NCBI GenBank assembly: GCA_029339505.1
Contig: JAQISU010001239.1
Coordinates: 9,555,001-9,619,000 of the forward strand
Length of the DNA stretch: 64,000 bases
Source: Unio delphinus
Taxonomy: Eukaryota; Mollusca; Bivalvia; Unionida; Unionidae
Reading direction: 5' to 3'
Positions within the stretch are counted from its first letter, which is position 1; the number at the start of each line of letters is the position of its first letter. Shown here in pieces: positions 1-11,276 of this stretch. A program made the position numbers and the translations under genes. Under the pieces are notes generated by a model. It saw only the letters and a list, made by a program, of their open reading frames with translations, searched no databases and was not told where the DNA came from.

Positions 1-411
1 TAAGAAATATTATCTGCTAACTTTTTTTTGTTTTTGATAATACACACATGCAGAGATGTCCATGTAAATATGGCTGAAATAAACTACATCTTGATGAAGG
101 GCTCAAACCTGAAGAGCTAAAAAATTCCAATGATGTGGTCAAAATATGAAGTTTATATGTTTTGTTTGTGACTACCCGAATGGTAAATTCTGAAACGTCT
201 TGATGTGTATGTTTTCTGTATGATTAATATTCTATATTTTTGTTTAATAACAAGCCTTTTGCTTTCAAATGTCATTTACAAGTTAATCTATGGTTCAGCT
301 GAATTGCTTTTTGCAGATCATAGTTCTTAAACAGTGTTGTTAACCATTGTGAATTTTGATTTCTTTGACATAAGAAAAAAAAGGTTAAAATTGATTATTA
401 TCACTTTGCAG
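1..411. other. Intron of the HELZ2-like gene (5' end outside window)
   Basis: AT-rich non-coding sequence upstream of the first visible exon. It ends in a pyrimidine-rich acceptor (TTTGCAG, 405-411). No further exon or element is visible here. The upstream exons of the gene lie outside the window. Confidence 0.6.
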
Positions 412-549
412 GCACAGGAAAGTCATACACAGGTATTAAACTTCTTTACTTTTACAACAAGATCAACAAACTGTGGGAGAAGGAGGGCAATCCAAGAAAG
501 CAAGTTCTCTTCTGTGGACCTTCTAACAAATCAGTGGATCAGATTGCAC
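412..549 (+). CDS. HELZ2: HELZ2-like exon with Walker A
   Basis: Acceptor TTTGCAG at 405-411, donor GTAAGT at 550. It encodes TGKSYTG (P-loop, whose first Gly is split with the preceding exon) and about 30 codons later CGPSNKSVD, which is motif Ia. It ends one base into a codon, which matches the next exon. The reading frame is open throughout. Confidence 0.85.
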
Positions 550-1060
550 GTAAGTTAACAATGTTAAAGCTGTTGTAATTTGTATTAAAAGCGAACTTAA
601 CATGTGCAAGTGGCCACTACTAAAATGAAGAGCTGATTTTAGTTTCAGCACCGAAACATACATTTGAGTTTGCATATGTCATGTGGGGAAAATGCACAGC
701 TGGATGGGGGCATCCAACCTGGTAACTCCCTGGTTATAGATGATAGATTTACCACCTAAACTAAGCAATCTGCTCTTGTCTCATAATCTTGCTTTTAGAA
801 TATTATTCATACCATAGAAAGGTGAAAATTTCAGCACTTGATAAGGATGGTAGGTTTAGATCATGAAAACCCTCTGTAACCACCAAATGTAAAGAAAAGC
901 CTTGATCCATTCCCGCGCCAATTAAATTCCATTCTTATCATTACTCACAAACTTTTGTTTAGTCCTAAAATAGGTAGACATCGTGCCCAATTTGATAGCT
1001 TATTTAAAATGAAGAAATTTAGAGAAACAATTCACAGAGATAATGACACAATATTTAATT

Positions 1061-1307
1061 GGGGACACAAAGTGGCCGAGTAGTCTAAAGTTCTCTCCAT
1101 TTTGGATCACTGCCATCTCACCTCTGTCTGCGTGAGTTCAAGTCTCAGATTCGGCCAATGTGGGTATGTGAGAAAGCTTGCCAGTAGTTTCTGGGTCAGT
1201 GGATCTTTCTGTGGGTTTTCCCGGGTTCTTCCTAAGCCAATAGTACTGGCCGCCATGTATAGCCTATAATGTTCTGAAAAATGACATTAAACCCTACAAC
1301 AACAACA
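1061..1307 (+). mobile_element. tRNA-derived SINE (molluscan V-SINE/RUDI-like)
   Basis: The head has a box-A-like GTGGCCGAGTAGTCTAAAG (1073-1091) and a box-B-like GAGTTCAAGTCTC (~1134-1146) at tRNA spacing, the internal RNA polymerase III promoter. The body (GAGAAAGCTTGCCAGTAG, then GGGTTTTCCCGGGTTCTTCC) resembles the conserved central part of widespread molluscan SINEs. It ends with CATTAAACCCTACAACAACAAC. A 7-bp ATTTAAT direct repeat at 1053-1059 and 1307-1313 is a possible target duplication. The family name is from memory. Confidence 0.75.
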
Positions 1308-1588
1308 TTTAATATACATTTATGATCTGAACTGGATGCAAAATGTCTTCTTTCTGATTTTCCTATACCTGGAAGTAGTTATTATCATTATGATTCCTAA
1401 TTCACAGTGGATTATATACATTAAGAGGATATTTCAAAGTAGATTAGAACCAGATAGGATAAGCTTAGTTGTCACAACATTTCAGGGCCATGAAGCACAT
1501 TTCATGCAGTAATTTACACTCCGATAAAAAAGAATGTTAATATGTTCATTATGCTCACCAGTTTACTACTAATGCAAGATGCTTGATA

Positions 1589-1798
<210 letters not shown>

Positions 1799-2251
1799 TG
1801 TTACAGTAATAATGAGGACTTTTTATAGCCACTAATCATTGGAAGCTCTAAGAACTTTTCATCATTAGAAAACACCTATAACCAAAAAATCTATAAAAAA
1901 TATAATGATATGATCACAATAAGCAAACACCATGAAACTAGAAAATATGGAAACATGCTGAAAATATTTAATGGTAGGAAACATTATTAGGTCTTTAAAT
2001 TTGTTCTTGACGTCGAAATAGTTGAGTTTTAAGTGCACTCTTGAATGGGATCACTGTGTCTTGTGTCTAAGTTCTGTGGGCAATTCGTTCAATGTTGCCT
2101 GGCCCTGGTATGCAAAAAATCATTGTCCATATGACTTCATTTTCAAAGTGGGAATAATGAGTATATGATTGTCAGAAGAGGAGTGTAAGTATCTTTCTGG
2201 TGTGTAAAGTGAATGTACTCATTACAGTCTGTTTATTCTTCACTCTTTCAG

Positions 2252-2620
2252 GCTGGATGATCAACAGGCTTCTAGAACACTGCCCCAACATTGTCCGAAT
2301 GTATGGAAGATCAATTGAGGCAGTTGATTTTCCTATTCCAGGGAAAACATTCCTGTCCAAACGGAGTATGCGCGATTCTAGAGCAGCGGAAGATCTTACA
2401 CATATCTCACTTCATCATCTTATTAGGGAGAAAAGTAAACCATTTGCAGAGGAAATAAATGCATTTGATAAAAGATTTCAACTACCGGATTATATTCCAG
2501 ACCACAAAGAGGTCCAAAAATATGTCCATCTTCTCAGAGTGGCAACTGTCGAAGAGCTGAAGAAGCATGATGTCATTCTATGCACAACAGCTGTTGCTTC
2601 AAATGCCAAATTACTGGAAG
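2252..2620 (+). CDS. HELZ2: HELZ2-like exon, between motifs Ia and II
   Basis: Acceptor CTCTTTCAG, donor GTTTTT after ...CTGGAAG. It encodes the spacer characteristic of HELZ2-type helicases, from WMINRLLEHC through RMYG to KHDVILCTTAVASNAKLLE, where VILCTTAVAS corresponds to the strand preceding Walker B. The phase joins the preceding exon (codon split after its first base) and the next exon (GG|C split). The donor is GT but has a weak consensus. Confidence 0.85.
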
Positions 2621-3154
2621 GTTTTTGTTTTTTAATGCATTTTGTTCCGATCCAAATCTTTAATTCTTTTTTAACATTATTTGAAATCATCTCTGAAGTC
2701 CTTGGCATAGGATTTTATATTGACAAGGTTAAAAAAAAATGAGTACAGAGTTTCTCCCAGAAAAAGAAAAATAGTGCTGTTAAGTCATATACTAATATGT
2801 ATATGAAAATTTTGCATCACATGTTGTCTTATTCTAAACCAGTGATAATAAAGTTTTGAATGATACATAATTTATTTATGTTTCAATATGGTGACGCTAT
2901 TAATGTTCTTTAATATATCACAAATTATTATTGAAGTTGCTCTTGCTTGGAATCTTGCGCCCAGATATAACATCTTTTGTAGTTGTTAGAAGTAGATATA
3001 ACGACCATATAATGTTCAATGAGCTACACACCTTATTGATTGATAATACCTTTGGAAAATTATCTTTGAAAGTTATGTTATCCGTTTATTTCTTCTTGCT
3101 GCTAATGTACTTGGCATGAAAATAATGCTTAAGTAACTACTTTGCATTTTTCAG
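2621..3154. other. Intron
   Basis: AT-rich spacer with acceptor TTTTTCAG at 3147-3154. Nothing else is recognised. Confidence 0.6.
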
Positions 3155-3408
3155 GCACTGATATCTTCCAGATCATGATTGACGAGGCTGCAATGTGCCC
3201 AGAGCCACAATGCTTGGTTCCGATCATTGCCACCAAAGCGGAACAAGTAGTCCTCATAGGAGACCACAAGCAGCTGCAACCAATTATTTTGTGCAAGGAG
3301 GCAGCTGAACTGGGCCTTGAGAAGTCATTGTTTGAGCGCTATGCCTTATCAAAATCTCGTGACAGCAACAACGTGCAGTACACACTGTTGGAAATTCAGT
3401 ATCGTATG
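3155..3408 (+). CDS. HELZ2: HELZ2-like exon with Walker B (DEAA)
   Basis: It encodes QIMIDEAAMCPEPQC (Walker B at 3181-3192), VVLIGDHKQLQPI (motif III) and SLFERY, and it ends at QYRM. The donor is GTATGT at 3409. The acidic pair DE of DEAA coordinates Mg-ATP in SF1 helicases, and the Gln and Arg of QYRM belong to the nucleotide-sensing motif IV. Confidence 0.9.
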
Positions 3409-4429
3409 GTATGTCCACCTAGGCTAAAAAAATCATCTGGTGTTATTTGGTTAGTTTAAATTTCATTTATTGATTTAAACTTCCACATTTGAACACACAT
3501 ACACACACCCACACACATATCAAGATGACCTTTCACAGTTTGATAGTCAGGTTATTATCCTTTAGCCTATTGATACATATAAAGTGCACACGTACCGTAG
3601 GACATTGACACAAATATGTTTTATGGTCAAGACACCAGTCAGGAAGTGAGACATAGCCATCACATTTTTGGTGCCAGCAGTACCATGAAAAGACTGTGGA
3701 GTAATTGAAATTAACCACTGAGCCAAACAGCTAGGCAGTCCCAGACAGCATACTAGCAGAGATTGCCTAGAGCAGTGTTAGCCATACCAGCGCCTGTATC
3801 CCTGAGACTTGCTGAGAATACTTGGCTTGCAGATTTCTTTCAGTGAGCTATGAGTAATAAATGTTATTTTTATAATATTTACGTTCCTCTAATTAAGCTA
3901 ATAGTTGGCACAGTAGTTCTCAATAAAATTACATACAAAAATAATATAAAAATTTCAAACTACATGCAGAAATAAAACTGACACATATAGATAAAATGAT
4001 TTTCGTACCAATTTATTTTTCTTGCCATGAATAATCCATAAAAGTCCATGATGAATTCACACTGAATAATTAACACTATCAACATGTGAAATTCACTCCA
4101 TTTGATGTACATACAAATTCCACTTGTCATCTCTTTTGCAAACTAAACCTCGTGTGAATACTTATTCAGTCTGTCAAGTAAAAGTCTATTTCCAGTGGCT
4201 GATTCTCGTAATTTTCTTCATTTATAATCTAAATATTTCCACTAATTTTGCCGCTATTGTAGTAAAAAATTTTCCCCTTTCTTCAGCAATGTAAACTCTA
4301 TTAATGTAAGCTAACATTTTATTAGTTAAAATGCCTGCATAATCAGGAAATGGCTTCAAATCAACCAATGGTTTGCGCCGACTTAATTCATCATTCGGGA
4401 TACAGGCATAGAAAAATACTGCCACTCAA

Positions 4430-7400
4430 ACTCGGTGCTACAATATGGCAATAGAATGCACGAGGATTGTTGGGAAACATCAATGAATTAGAACAAAAAA
4501 TAGTTAATACTCAGCACAAACTTGACATCATCTGCTTTCAAGAAACTAAACGTTTTGTAAACTCCAAATAATTCAAGGCTACTCCCCAGGCTATTTCAAA
4601 CAAAAGCAGAGAAGGCCAGGGTGGTGGATTGGTCATCTATGTAAACAACAACATTCCTAATGCAATAGTAATCTCCATAACACCAATAGCAAATAGTAAT
4701 ACAACAATAGAAATACAATCTATACAGGGAAAAGCGAATTGAAAATATTCAAAATTTATTACCCATGGGGAGATAATAAAGCAAACATGATCACAGCATT
4801 TAGGGAAATAAATAAATATAAAGGATTGAACAAACGATCATTTGCGGAGATTTCAATGCTCATGGCATGCAGTTGGAAAGAGAGTTGATGGACAGTAGGG
4901 GTGGGTGGTTAAAGGAATGGATCAGTGAAACCAGCCTCACCATACTTAATGATGGTGCCAAAACCCAACTCAATCCGGTTGACGGCACCATGACCGCCAT
5001 CGATCGTACCTTATGCACACCTAAATTGACACAGGTGGCAGACTGGAGAGTGGATCAAACAGACCCCATTGGGAGTGACCACTTTCCAATAATTACCACC
5101 CTGCAAATGGAAGTGCAGTTCGACTCTAACATCAAAATACCCAGGTGGAACAATCATAAAGCAGATTGGGCAAAACTTAAAACTTAACACTCAATTAATA
5201 AAGATCAACCAAAATACAATTGAAAATGAAGGCATTGATATATACTATGAAAACCAAATTAAGATCATAACACAGGCGGCCACCACTAGCATACCCAAAA
5301 CAAATAGCATACCAAATAAACTAGAAGTAAAATGGTGGACCTGTCAAATAAAACAAACTTGGAAAGAAAAACAAAAAGTTCTTAATAAATTCAAAAGATC
5401 AGGTGACACAAAAGACTTGTTAGAATATACGAAAAAAGACAAACAACTAAAAAACCTGATCAACTAGTCCAAAGAAAAAACTTGGCAAAAATACTGCACC
5501 AGTATAAATATAAGAGCCAACTCAAAACAGGTGTGGGATAAAATTAGAGCAATTAGGGGCAAAAATACCAATAAAACCCCAAAATAAGTAATGATAATGA
5601 CAAGAAAGAAAAGCTGACATATTAGCCCAACACTTTAAAAAATTTAGCAGCAATTGCAACCACACTAATGAATTTCAACAATATAGGGAAAAAACTGAAA
5701 AAAAATGTAAGATATTATTTCAAGAACTTGGATCCAAACATTCTAATCTAAATAATTAAAAAACATGAATGGGATCAGGCACTAAAAACAAGAAAGGAAA
5801 CTTCACCCTGGGAAGACAATATAGTGTACACTATATACAAAAATTTACCCCACAACATCATTAAGTATGTTATAAAACTATTAAATAAAATATAGGAAAT
5901 AGGTAAGCTACCCAAAAAAATCTGCGATATACATATAAATATTAAAAGTGGACAGAAATTTAATTGCAGTGTTTATAGATCTGGAAAAAGCATTAAATCT
6001 CGTATGGACCAAAAGCCTAATAGATTAAATCACTATGGCATTATGGAAAGGAAAGATAACTTCATTGAAAATTTCCTCACAGACCGCAAAATAATAACTA
6101 GAGTAGGAGACACTTACTTCAAAGAAAATACCCTTGAAAATGGAACCCCACAAGGGAGTGTAATGAGTCCCACTCTTTTCAATCTAATGATAAACGACCT
6201 TGACAGAACTCTGGCATCACCTGAAGTTGAATTATCGCAATTTGCAGATGATAGCATACTATGGAGAGCAGGAAACCCATCCAACCACAAAATTATAACA
6301 GATATTCAGGATAGTTTGAGTAATATAGGTCAAATAAATGGGGATTCAAAATATCGCACCAAAAAACGGTAGCAGTACTATTTACCCCACATAACAGAAA
6401 GAAAAAAAACAATACCCTAAGCTAACCATACAAAATCAAGAAATAAAATTTGTAAAAGTAGTCCGATTTGTGAGTATGTATTATGATGAACATCTCAAAT
6501 GGGCACATCACATAGTTGAACTAGTACAAAAATGTAATCAGGATTTAAATTTATTAAGAAACCTAAAAGGTATGGAGAGCAAATCAAGAAACAACCATAA
6601 CCTTATGCAGGGCTTTAATAAGATCTAAACTATTGCTGCCAAATATACAACACAGCACCCAAATGTCAATTCAGTAAATTATATAAAATTCAGAGAAAAG
6701 CCCTATTGATTGGCACTGGCACACTGCCATAAACCTCATTAGCTGAGCTGAAAATCTTAAGCGGAAAACTGCAGTTACATCTAAGAAGGCATGACTTATC
6801 CTAAAATATGCAGCCAGACTTTCAACACACCCAATAACTCACCAACTTACCAGGCAATAAATAATTGTAACATACCCTTCAGGGCAACTATGAAAAAAAT
6901 CACCCCTATGGGAAAACTTGTTCATGATTTAAAACATCAACTTCCAATAGCGTTATTCCAGGCCGAAAATACTATCTCATATCGCAAGGAGCCTTGGAAT
7001 AACATAACACCAATAGTCAATATAGCAGAAAGTAAGATTATATATGATAAAGAACCTTGGAGTAATATAAAACCTTTAGTAAATATCACCCTTTCAACTA
7101 AAGGAAACAAGGAAAACCAAGCAATCTATCTAAAAACATTAGCTTTAGAAGAAATTAACAACAAATATCAAAATTACCTCAAAATATACATAGATGGATC
7201 CAAAATAATAAATCCTTGCAAAACAGCTGCAGCAATGGAAATACCTGAGCTGAATATACAAATGGGGTGGTGTCTGCCTGACTACTGCTCCATATACACA
7301 GCTGAATTCTGGGCCATCATAAAAGCACTAAAATGGATTGAGAAAAACAAACCAAACAAGAGAGTTATAATAAGTGATTTGCTTAGTGTCATAACCTCAG

Positions 7401-8056
7401 TCCAAAATAACACCACTAAATCAAGAGAGAATTTCCTAAACCAAACCAACGCAATAATAAAACAAATAAATATAAACAAATTAAGCATAGAATACATGTG
7501 GATTTCATCCCACATTAGTATCCTAGAAAATGACTTAGCAGATCAGATAGCTAAAGAAAACCTCAATGAACCAAATTACATGCAACTCAAATATAGTCAA
7601 CATGAACTATAGAGCCTAATCAACACAATAATTAACAATAAATGGCAAACAGATTGGAATCAAAATCACAAAGGGAGAAAATTATATAATACCATCAAGG
7701 AAGTAAAAAGAAATAGAAAACCACCTAGGTGCACAGGCTATGAACAAACAATAATCAATCAAATTCTCTTAGGAAAAACTATACTGGCAAACAGCTTTGG
7801 AAAATACATAAGACCCTTCCCACATAACATAAATTACTACAATTGTAACACCCCAGAAGATTTACACCACATCTTTAATGATTCTAGAATAACCAAGAAG
7901 GAAAGGAACAAATTCAGATCCAAACAACAAATCATAGCTGCCCTAGATACATACCCAGAATTAATTCAATTAACAAATATCAACCCCCAGACAACATTCA
8001 AAAATAAAATTGAATTTTTAAAAAGAAAAGAGCTACTTGTGAAATTTAGAAAATAG
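4430..8056 (+). pseudogene. Decayed I-type LINE ORF2 (endonuclease, RT, RNase H)
   Basis: Successive open fragments in different frames retain the order of an I-superfamily non-LTR retrotransposon. There is an AP-endonuclease-like N-terminus near 4440-4640 and an endonuclease end with GSDHFPI (~5070-5090). An RT block near 5960-6360 carries NGTPQGSVMSPTLFN and FADDS. An RNase H block at ~7180-7560 carries IYIDGSK, TAEFWAI, and SSHISI..NDLADQIAKE. Many stops and frameshifts make it inactive; for example the RT palm motif A is degenerate. It lies in the same orientation as the helicase gene. It is AT-rich and clearly older than, and distinct from, the intact LINE at 41592. Confidence 0.85.
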
Positions 8057-8560
8057 GAAAATAAAGAACATAATAGCGAGAGAAAAAAACTAAGGAAGAA
8101 ATCTAGTACTAGCTCAAACCAAAAGGAATCATCAAAAATGCGAGCCTCTTTAAGGGATGGAAGCACCATCAGGAATGAGCAGGTAGACACCAGGAATGAG
8201 CAAGTAGATCTCAACCATCCTTGGAACCCACATTCACTATGGTGGGCATGAGATGATCAAGGCTCGTATTCTGAGCAACCAAACCGGATATTAAAGATGC
8301 GAGTAACCCTATAAACAAAATAGGAAGTCCAAAAGGATTACATAAAAACTAGTACTAGAGTATTCCCGGGGTAGGCAAGCAAGAAGAAAGCCTCTTTAAG
8401 GAATGGAAGCATCACCAGGAATGAGCAGGTATATCTTAACCGTCCTTGGAACCCACATACACTACAGTGGCCATGAGATCACCAAGGCTCATACACTGAG
8501 CAACCAAACCAAAAAATAAAGACGAGTAACCCTACAAACAAACTAGGGAACCTGGAAAAA
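8057..8560 (+). repeat. LINE 3' region with a ~248-bp direct duplication
   Basis: Downstream of the LINE stop, the segment beginning GCCTCTTTAAGGGATGGAAG (~8141) recurs at ~8389 with a few differences. Both copies continue through CCTTGGAACCCACAT and GAGCAACCAAACC. The copies are most simply a duplicated 3' UTR or tail of the decayed LINE. Confidence 0.65.
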
Positions 8561-10271
8561 TTACTCAAAGCCCTTTCAGTAATCAAATCACTCCGGAAAT
8601 AATAACAAGTCAACAAAGTAGATGAAAGATAAAGTAATAGGGGTACACAAACCCCAACGAACAAATAATGAAGACAATCAGGGAACAAAAAACACAATGT
8701 AAAAGGCACAAAATAAACAAACAAATAATAACAAATAAGTTTTAAAAAAACAGCCCATAAAATAAATATAGCAACCTTCCCTCACTCCTATTATCTTCTC
8801 TAACTTTCCTCTCAATACAGCCTCATTGACAGTAAATAATAATTACCAAATACATATCAAATCCTAAAGTCAGAAAGCCAAAAATTAAATATAAGTAGAT
8901 GGTCTGAGACCGGACTATCATACAATTCTGTCCTGATATTATGGTCCCAGTTTAGACAGTATAAGGTAGTCTAAAAGCCCAAGACTATCAGGCCCCACAG
9001 AACAAGGCTGCAATTAAATTTTATCTAACTTTAGGCATAGAGACCGCCAATTCAACTATAAGGGCTGGGGCGTATGGGGCTGTATACTCTATTAACTCAA
9101 AACAGCACAGAGTTTATCCAATTTGGGGGTGGGGGAAAGTTTGGATAAAGAGACATCACCGCTGGACCAAAACCAGAAAACATCTGGAGAGAAACAACTT
9201 CAAAGAACCCAGGACAAAGAAAAATGATGGCTGGTCCGAGGGAACAACCATGTGCTGGGTCACCATGAGAACAAGATGGTAGCCTGTCATTAGGGGCTAC
9301 TCAAACAGACAAGAGAAAGCAACACAGAAAAGAATCCGATTGCTTTCACTACTTGGTTAACAGGGTCCTCATTTTGTACGAGAACCCTTTTCGAACAATC
9401 TATTTCACGAAACCTGACTTGATAATTTTTTGTACACACTGTTCAAAATTAACAAGCTATGTTTACCAAACATTGACTATACTTATTTATGTCGCATAGA
9501 CATCTTAGTATTCAAACTTGTTAGGGACTTAATACATGTACACTTTGTACTAGAAATATTGGAAAGTTAAGATAGTTAAACAATTTTTACGACTTCATTG
9601 ATTTGATTTAATTATATAGGTGGCTCACACATTATTGGTATTTTCCTCTCCATAGTAATAACTGGACCGGATTTGAATTAGGCGCGGAATCACGATGTTG
9701 TGGGCTGAACAACATCATTGGAATTTATGGTACCTCTCTTTTATTGCCACAACTCGGATAGCTCCAAAATGATGGAGATGTGAAACTAATTTCCAATACC
9801 TCCACTTCTGCCATTGCACATCATTAACACACATAATTGGCTGTTAGGGTTGAGTGTGTGTTTTTCCCTATTCACCCAGGGTCCTCCATTCAGGTCGATG
9901 GTTACTTAATAGCAACCCCGACCTGATACCCAAATTAAATAGTACTCCTTGAGTACATCAATGCCTGGGGGAAGTGGCACCATTCCTCACCCCCAGGAGA
10001 AATTAAATATCCAGCTTTGCTGGAAACTTAAAACAGTGCTACATGCCACTAGTGGGTGTTACAGCACTTTAATTCAAATTCATCATCATCAACTTAGTGC
10101 TCGGGATACAAGCTATGCAATCTCAGCCCTGTTATCATGGCACTCGGGAGATGAAGGAGGTAAAGTGCGACGAATTATCAAGGCAGCATGTGTTAAAGGA
10201 TTAAAATATTTCAGAATTTTAAGCGGAAAGAGTCCCAGTATCTCATGTATATTATTTCATTTTATAACTAG

Positions 10272-10529
10272 CACCCAAGGCTGTGTGATTTTCCTTCCAT
10301 GGAGTTTTATGATAACAAGTTGATAACAGGGCCATCTGACCTTTGGAAAGAAGGTTACTGGAAAGAAGGCTTTAATAATCAATGGATTCCCAATCCACTG
10401 AAAATGTGGCCTCATAAAGAGTACACCCACGTCTTCTGCCACATCGAAGGTCAGGAAGAAGTGTTGACTGTTACAACAAAAGAAGGCAATGAACAGTCGC
10501 GAAGCAATATTGAGGAAGTTAAGCAAATG
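10272..10529 (+). CDS. HELZ2: HELZ2-like exon after QYRM
   Basis: The acceptor is AACTAG, which is short of pyrimidines, but the join QYRM|HPRLCDFPSMEFYDNKL is exactly the conserved helicase sequence and fixes it. The exon ends EEVKQM before donor GTAAGT. Codon boundaries are phase 0 on both sides. Confidence 0.85.
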
Positions 10530-11119
10530 GTAAGTGCACTTTGCTGTCCAACTCATGTGAGTCCATAATCTTTCTAGTTGTAATTTTGGGAATAGTTATG
10601 ATACTTTTCATATTTAAGTAAAGTAATAGATGTACTATTGTTCTTAGTGTCTTTTTTTGTCTTCATCTGTTTATAGCTGTTTTGTTCAGGGATAATAATT
10701 TTTTCTCATAACCTTCAGCACGGCTGTACATATTGCTTAGCATGAAGTACTTGCATAAAATACCCTTCTACAGAACTTTGTTTCCTTCCGCATTTACTAA
10801 ATTTTTATCTAGCATATCATGTTTGGCATATATGAAGCAAGAATGGAGAAGATTATTTCTTCAAGTTAAGCCTTTACTAATTTAAAATGGAGAAATCTAT
10901 AGAGATATAACTATATAATTATTATTTTTATGGAATGAGTGCTTCAGCATAAAGAAAACTAATTGCTCGAAAATCTCACCTTAAATTGTTAGAGGACATA
11001 CAAAAAGAGTTAAGGGTAATTGATAGGGCCTATACTGAAATTATCTTTCCGATATAATGTTAGTTTTTATTCATTTTATTGTTCCTTAAAAAAATAAAAA
11101 TAACATTTTTACCTTAAAG
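10530..11119. other. Intron
   Basis: AT-rich spacer with acceptor ACCTTAAAG. Nothing else is recognised. Confidence 0.6.
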
Positions 11120-11276
11120 GTGAAGGTGTTTTCCCATATGGTAAAATTAGAGATGGTGAAGAGTTCCCGGATCAATGTCATCTCTCAGTACAATGCCCAA
11201 TGTCATGAACTTCGGACAGCTCTCTCACTACAAGGGTTTGTAAATTTCAACGTGAACACCGTAGTTGCAAGTCAAG
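11120..11276 (+). CDS. HELZ2: HELZ2-like exon with ISQYNAQ and VVASQ
   Basis: It encodes INVISQYNAQCHELRTAL (the conserved 'I.V..PYNAQ' segment of helicase domain 2A), then NTVVASQ, interrupted by donor GTATAT within the Gly codon of motif V. The next exon supplies GGEWDYV. Confidence 0.85.

Larger units (their letters stand above)
3409..10271. other. 6.9-kb intron hosting a decayed LINE
   Basis: Sequence between the exon ending at QYRM and the exon beginning HPRLCDF. It contains the broken LINE at ~4430-8560. Bases 3409-4430 and 8560-10271 show no recognisable gene or element, apart from short ACACAC and AT-rich tracts. Confidence 0.75.

Noticed and set aside
1061..1150. Functional tRNA gene
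   Set aside because: Box A and B are present but the acceptor and anticodon arms do not pair convincingly and SINE body follows.
2931..3119. 62-codon frame between helicase exons
   Set aside because: Intronic; the helicase reading joins cleanly across it.
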